Shown here piece by piece: positions 5,955 through 6,661 of a stretch of 6,661 nt of DNA. The notes below the pieces were generated by a model, which worked only from the letters and a program-made list of their open reading frames with translations, had not been told where the DNA came from and searched no databases. A program made the position numbers and the translations under genes. The DNA is from Spirochaeta sp. (GTDB lineage Bacteria > Spirochaetota > Spirochaetia > DSM-27196 > SLAA01), in NCBI GenBank assembly GCA_020201015.1, contig JAIVHN010000220.1, forward strand, positions 1-6,661, in the 5' to 3' direction. Each line of letters opens with the position of its first letter. Positions within the stretch are counted from its first letter, which is position 1.

Positions 5955-6661
5955 CTAGAAAATAAGCATAGCATCGCCATACGAGAAAAAGCGGTAGTTC
6001 TCCTGCACTGCACAGTTGTAGGCCGAGAGAATTCGTTCTCGTCCAGCAAAGGCGGACACCAGCATGAGCAGCGTGGACTCAGGTGTATGGAAGTTCGTGA
6101 GCAATCCATCTACGATCTGAAATGTGTAACCAGGCTTTATGAAGATGTCGGTGGTGTCGGCGCCGGAGCGGAGCCGTTGAGCGGTGGAATCCCAAGCGCT
6201 TTCAAGGGTGCGGAGTGCGGTGGTGCCAACCGCGACAATAGGGCGGCCCGCTGCGGCGGCTCGGCTGACGGCCTCGGCACATGTGGGCGGTACCTCGTAC
6301 CACTCGCTATGCATGTTGTGATTTTCCAGGTCTTCACTGCGCACTGGAGAAAATGTGCCGAGCCCAACGTGCAGTGTGAGCCGGGCGATTTCTATGCCGC
6401 GGCGTTGAAGTTGCTCCAGCAACGGGGTATCGAGGTGGAGTCCGGCGGTGGGTGCCGCAGCGGAACCGGTTTTTTCGGCAAACACAGTTTGATATCGCTC
6501 TGAATCTTCCGCCTCATCACTGCGCTTTATGTAGGGTGGCAGTGGGACATGGCCATGCAGCTCGAGGTACTCTTCCGTCACCGGCCGTGTAAACTCCAGT
6601 ACCGCCTGACCCTCTTCAGCCTCAGTGAGTACCGCCATTAAATTCTCAGGGAACTCCAGCT
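5955..6661 (-). CDS. queA: QueA, SAM:tRNA ribosyltransferase-isomerase, N-terminus missing
   Basis: The frame is open to the right edge; an ATG at 6638 is internal, since the codons before it (LEFPENL) continue in frame without a stop. About 234 residues are visible of the usual 340-350. QueA transfers and isomerises the ribosyl group of S-adenosylmethionine onto preQ1 in the wobble position of GUN-anticodon tRNAs, giving epoxyqueuosine, in the cytoplasm. Conserved blocks appear in order (numbered from the 6638 ATG): PLPPYIKR (32-39), YQTVFAEKTGSAAAPTAGLH (49-68), LTLHVGLGTFSPV (87-99), MHSEWYEVP (109-117), AVGTTALRTLE (136-146), IFIKPGYTF (165-173), TNFHTPESTLLMLVSAFAG (181-199) and YRFFSYGDAMLIF (215-227) at the end. 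The TNFHTP block has Thr where relatives such as E. coli QueA have Leu (FHLP). The gene converges on the exported-protein gene with a 26-base gap. Its promoter and start lie outside the window. Confidence 0.96.
   Translation of the reverse strand, partial: LEFPENLMAVLTEAEEGQAVLEFTRPVTEEYLELHGHVPLPPYIKRSDEAEDSERYQTVFAEKTGSAAAPTAGLHLDTPLLEQLQRRGIEIARLTLHVGLGTFSPVRSEDLENHNMHSEWYEVPPTCAEAVSRAAAAGRPIVAVGTTALRTLESAWDSTAQRLRSGADTTDIFIKPGYTFQIVDGLLTNFHTPESTLLMLVSAFAGRERILSAYNCAVQENYRFFSYGDAMLIF

Noticed and set aside
5654..6109. 151-codon minus-strand frame across the convergent gap
   Set aside because: It overlaps both the exported-protein gene and queA out of frame, and its composition (Arg, Pro, Ser, Cys) is that of a shadow.
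6087..6503. 138-codon plus-strand frame rich in Gly, Ala and Arg
   Set aside because: Antisense to queA, which carries all its conserved blocks there.
1..6661. Search for a mobile element, CRISPR array, RNA gene or defence system
   Set aside because: Coding genes fill almost the whole window, all recognisable ones are housekeeping, and no direct repeats, transposase motifs or tRNA-like folds were seen.

Overview
The window looks like a core chromosomal segment of a spirochaete (Spirochaetota, probably a free-living or Treponema-like member of Spirochaetales). The main reason is the gene order: a thymidylate kinase gene, a very long tamB gene and a bamA gene lie side by side, an arrangement I recall from Borrelia burgdorferi (tmk-tamB-bamA, BB0793-BB0795). 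The BamA N-terminus (WYIGRPIADITFVGLN) also has a spirochaete-like look. Base composition looks balanced rather than AT-rich, which argues against Borrelia itself. The genus cannot be fixed from this window.

Layout. The left two thirds run on the minus strand. tamB (about 4629 down to 178) is followed after 49 bases by the start of bamA (128 down to the left edge, cut off). At about 4633-4711 a short AT-rich divergent control region separates tamB from a plus-strand pair: tmk (4712-5326) and an exported protein of unknown function (5323-5928) that overlaps tmk by four bases. At the right end queA (minus strand, 5955 to the right edge, N-terminus missing) converges on that pair with only 26 bases between the stop codons. 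Coding density is very high, with no stretch above 300 bases without a gene. I see no tRNA, rRNA, mobile element, CRISPR array or long repeat.

Function. tamB and bamA form an outer-membrane biogenesis unit: BamA inserts beta-barrel proteins, and TamB is an inner-membrane-anchored periplasm-spanning protein of the AsmA/TamB family that helps outer-membrane protein and lipid transport. tmk makes dTDP for DNA synthesis, and queA acts in queuosine modification of tRNA. The small exported protein is most likely periplasmic, and its translational coupling to tmk is the least understood part of the layout.

I did not find a new defence, mobile or biosynthetic system here. The observation most worth a second look is the thymidylate kinase P-loop, where both the first glycine and the catalytic lysine of Walker A are replaced (S8 and G14), although the rest of the enzyme looks intact.
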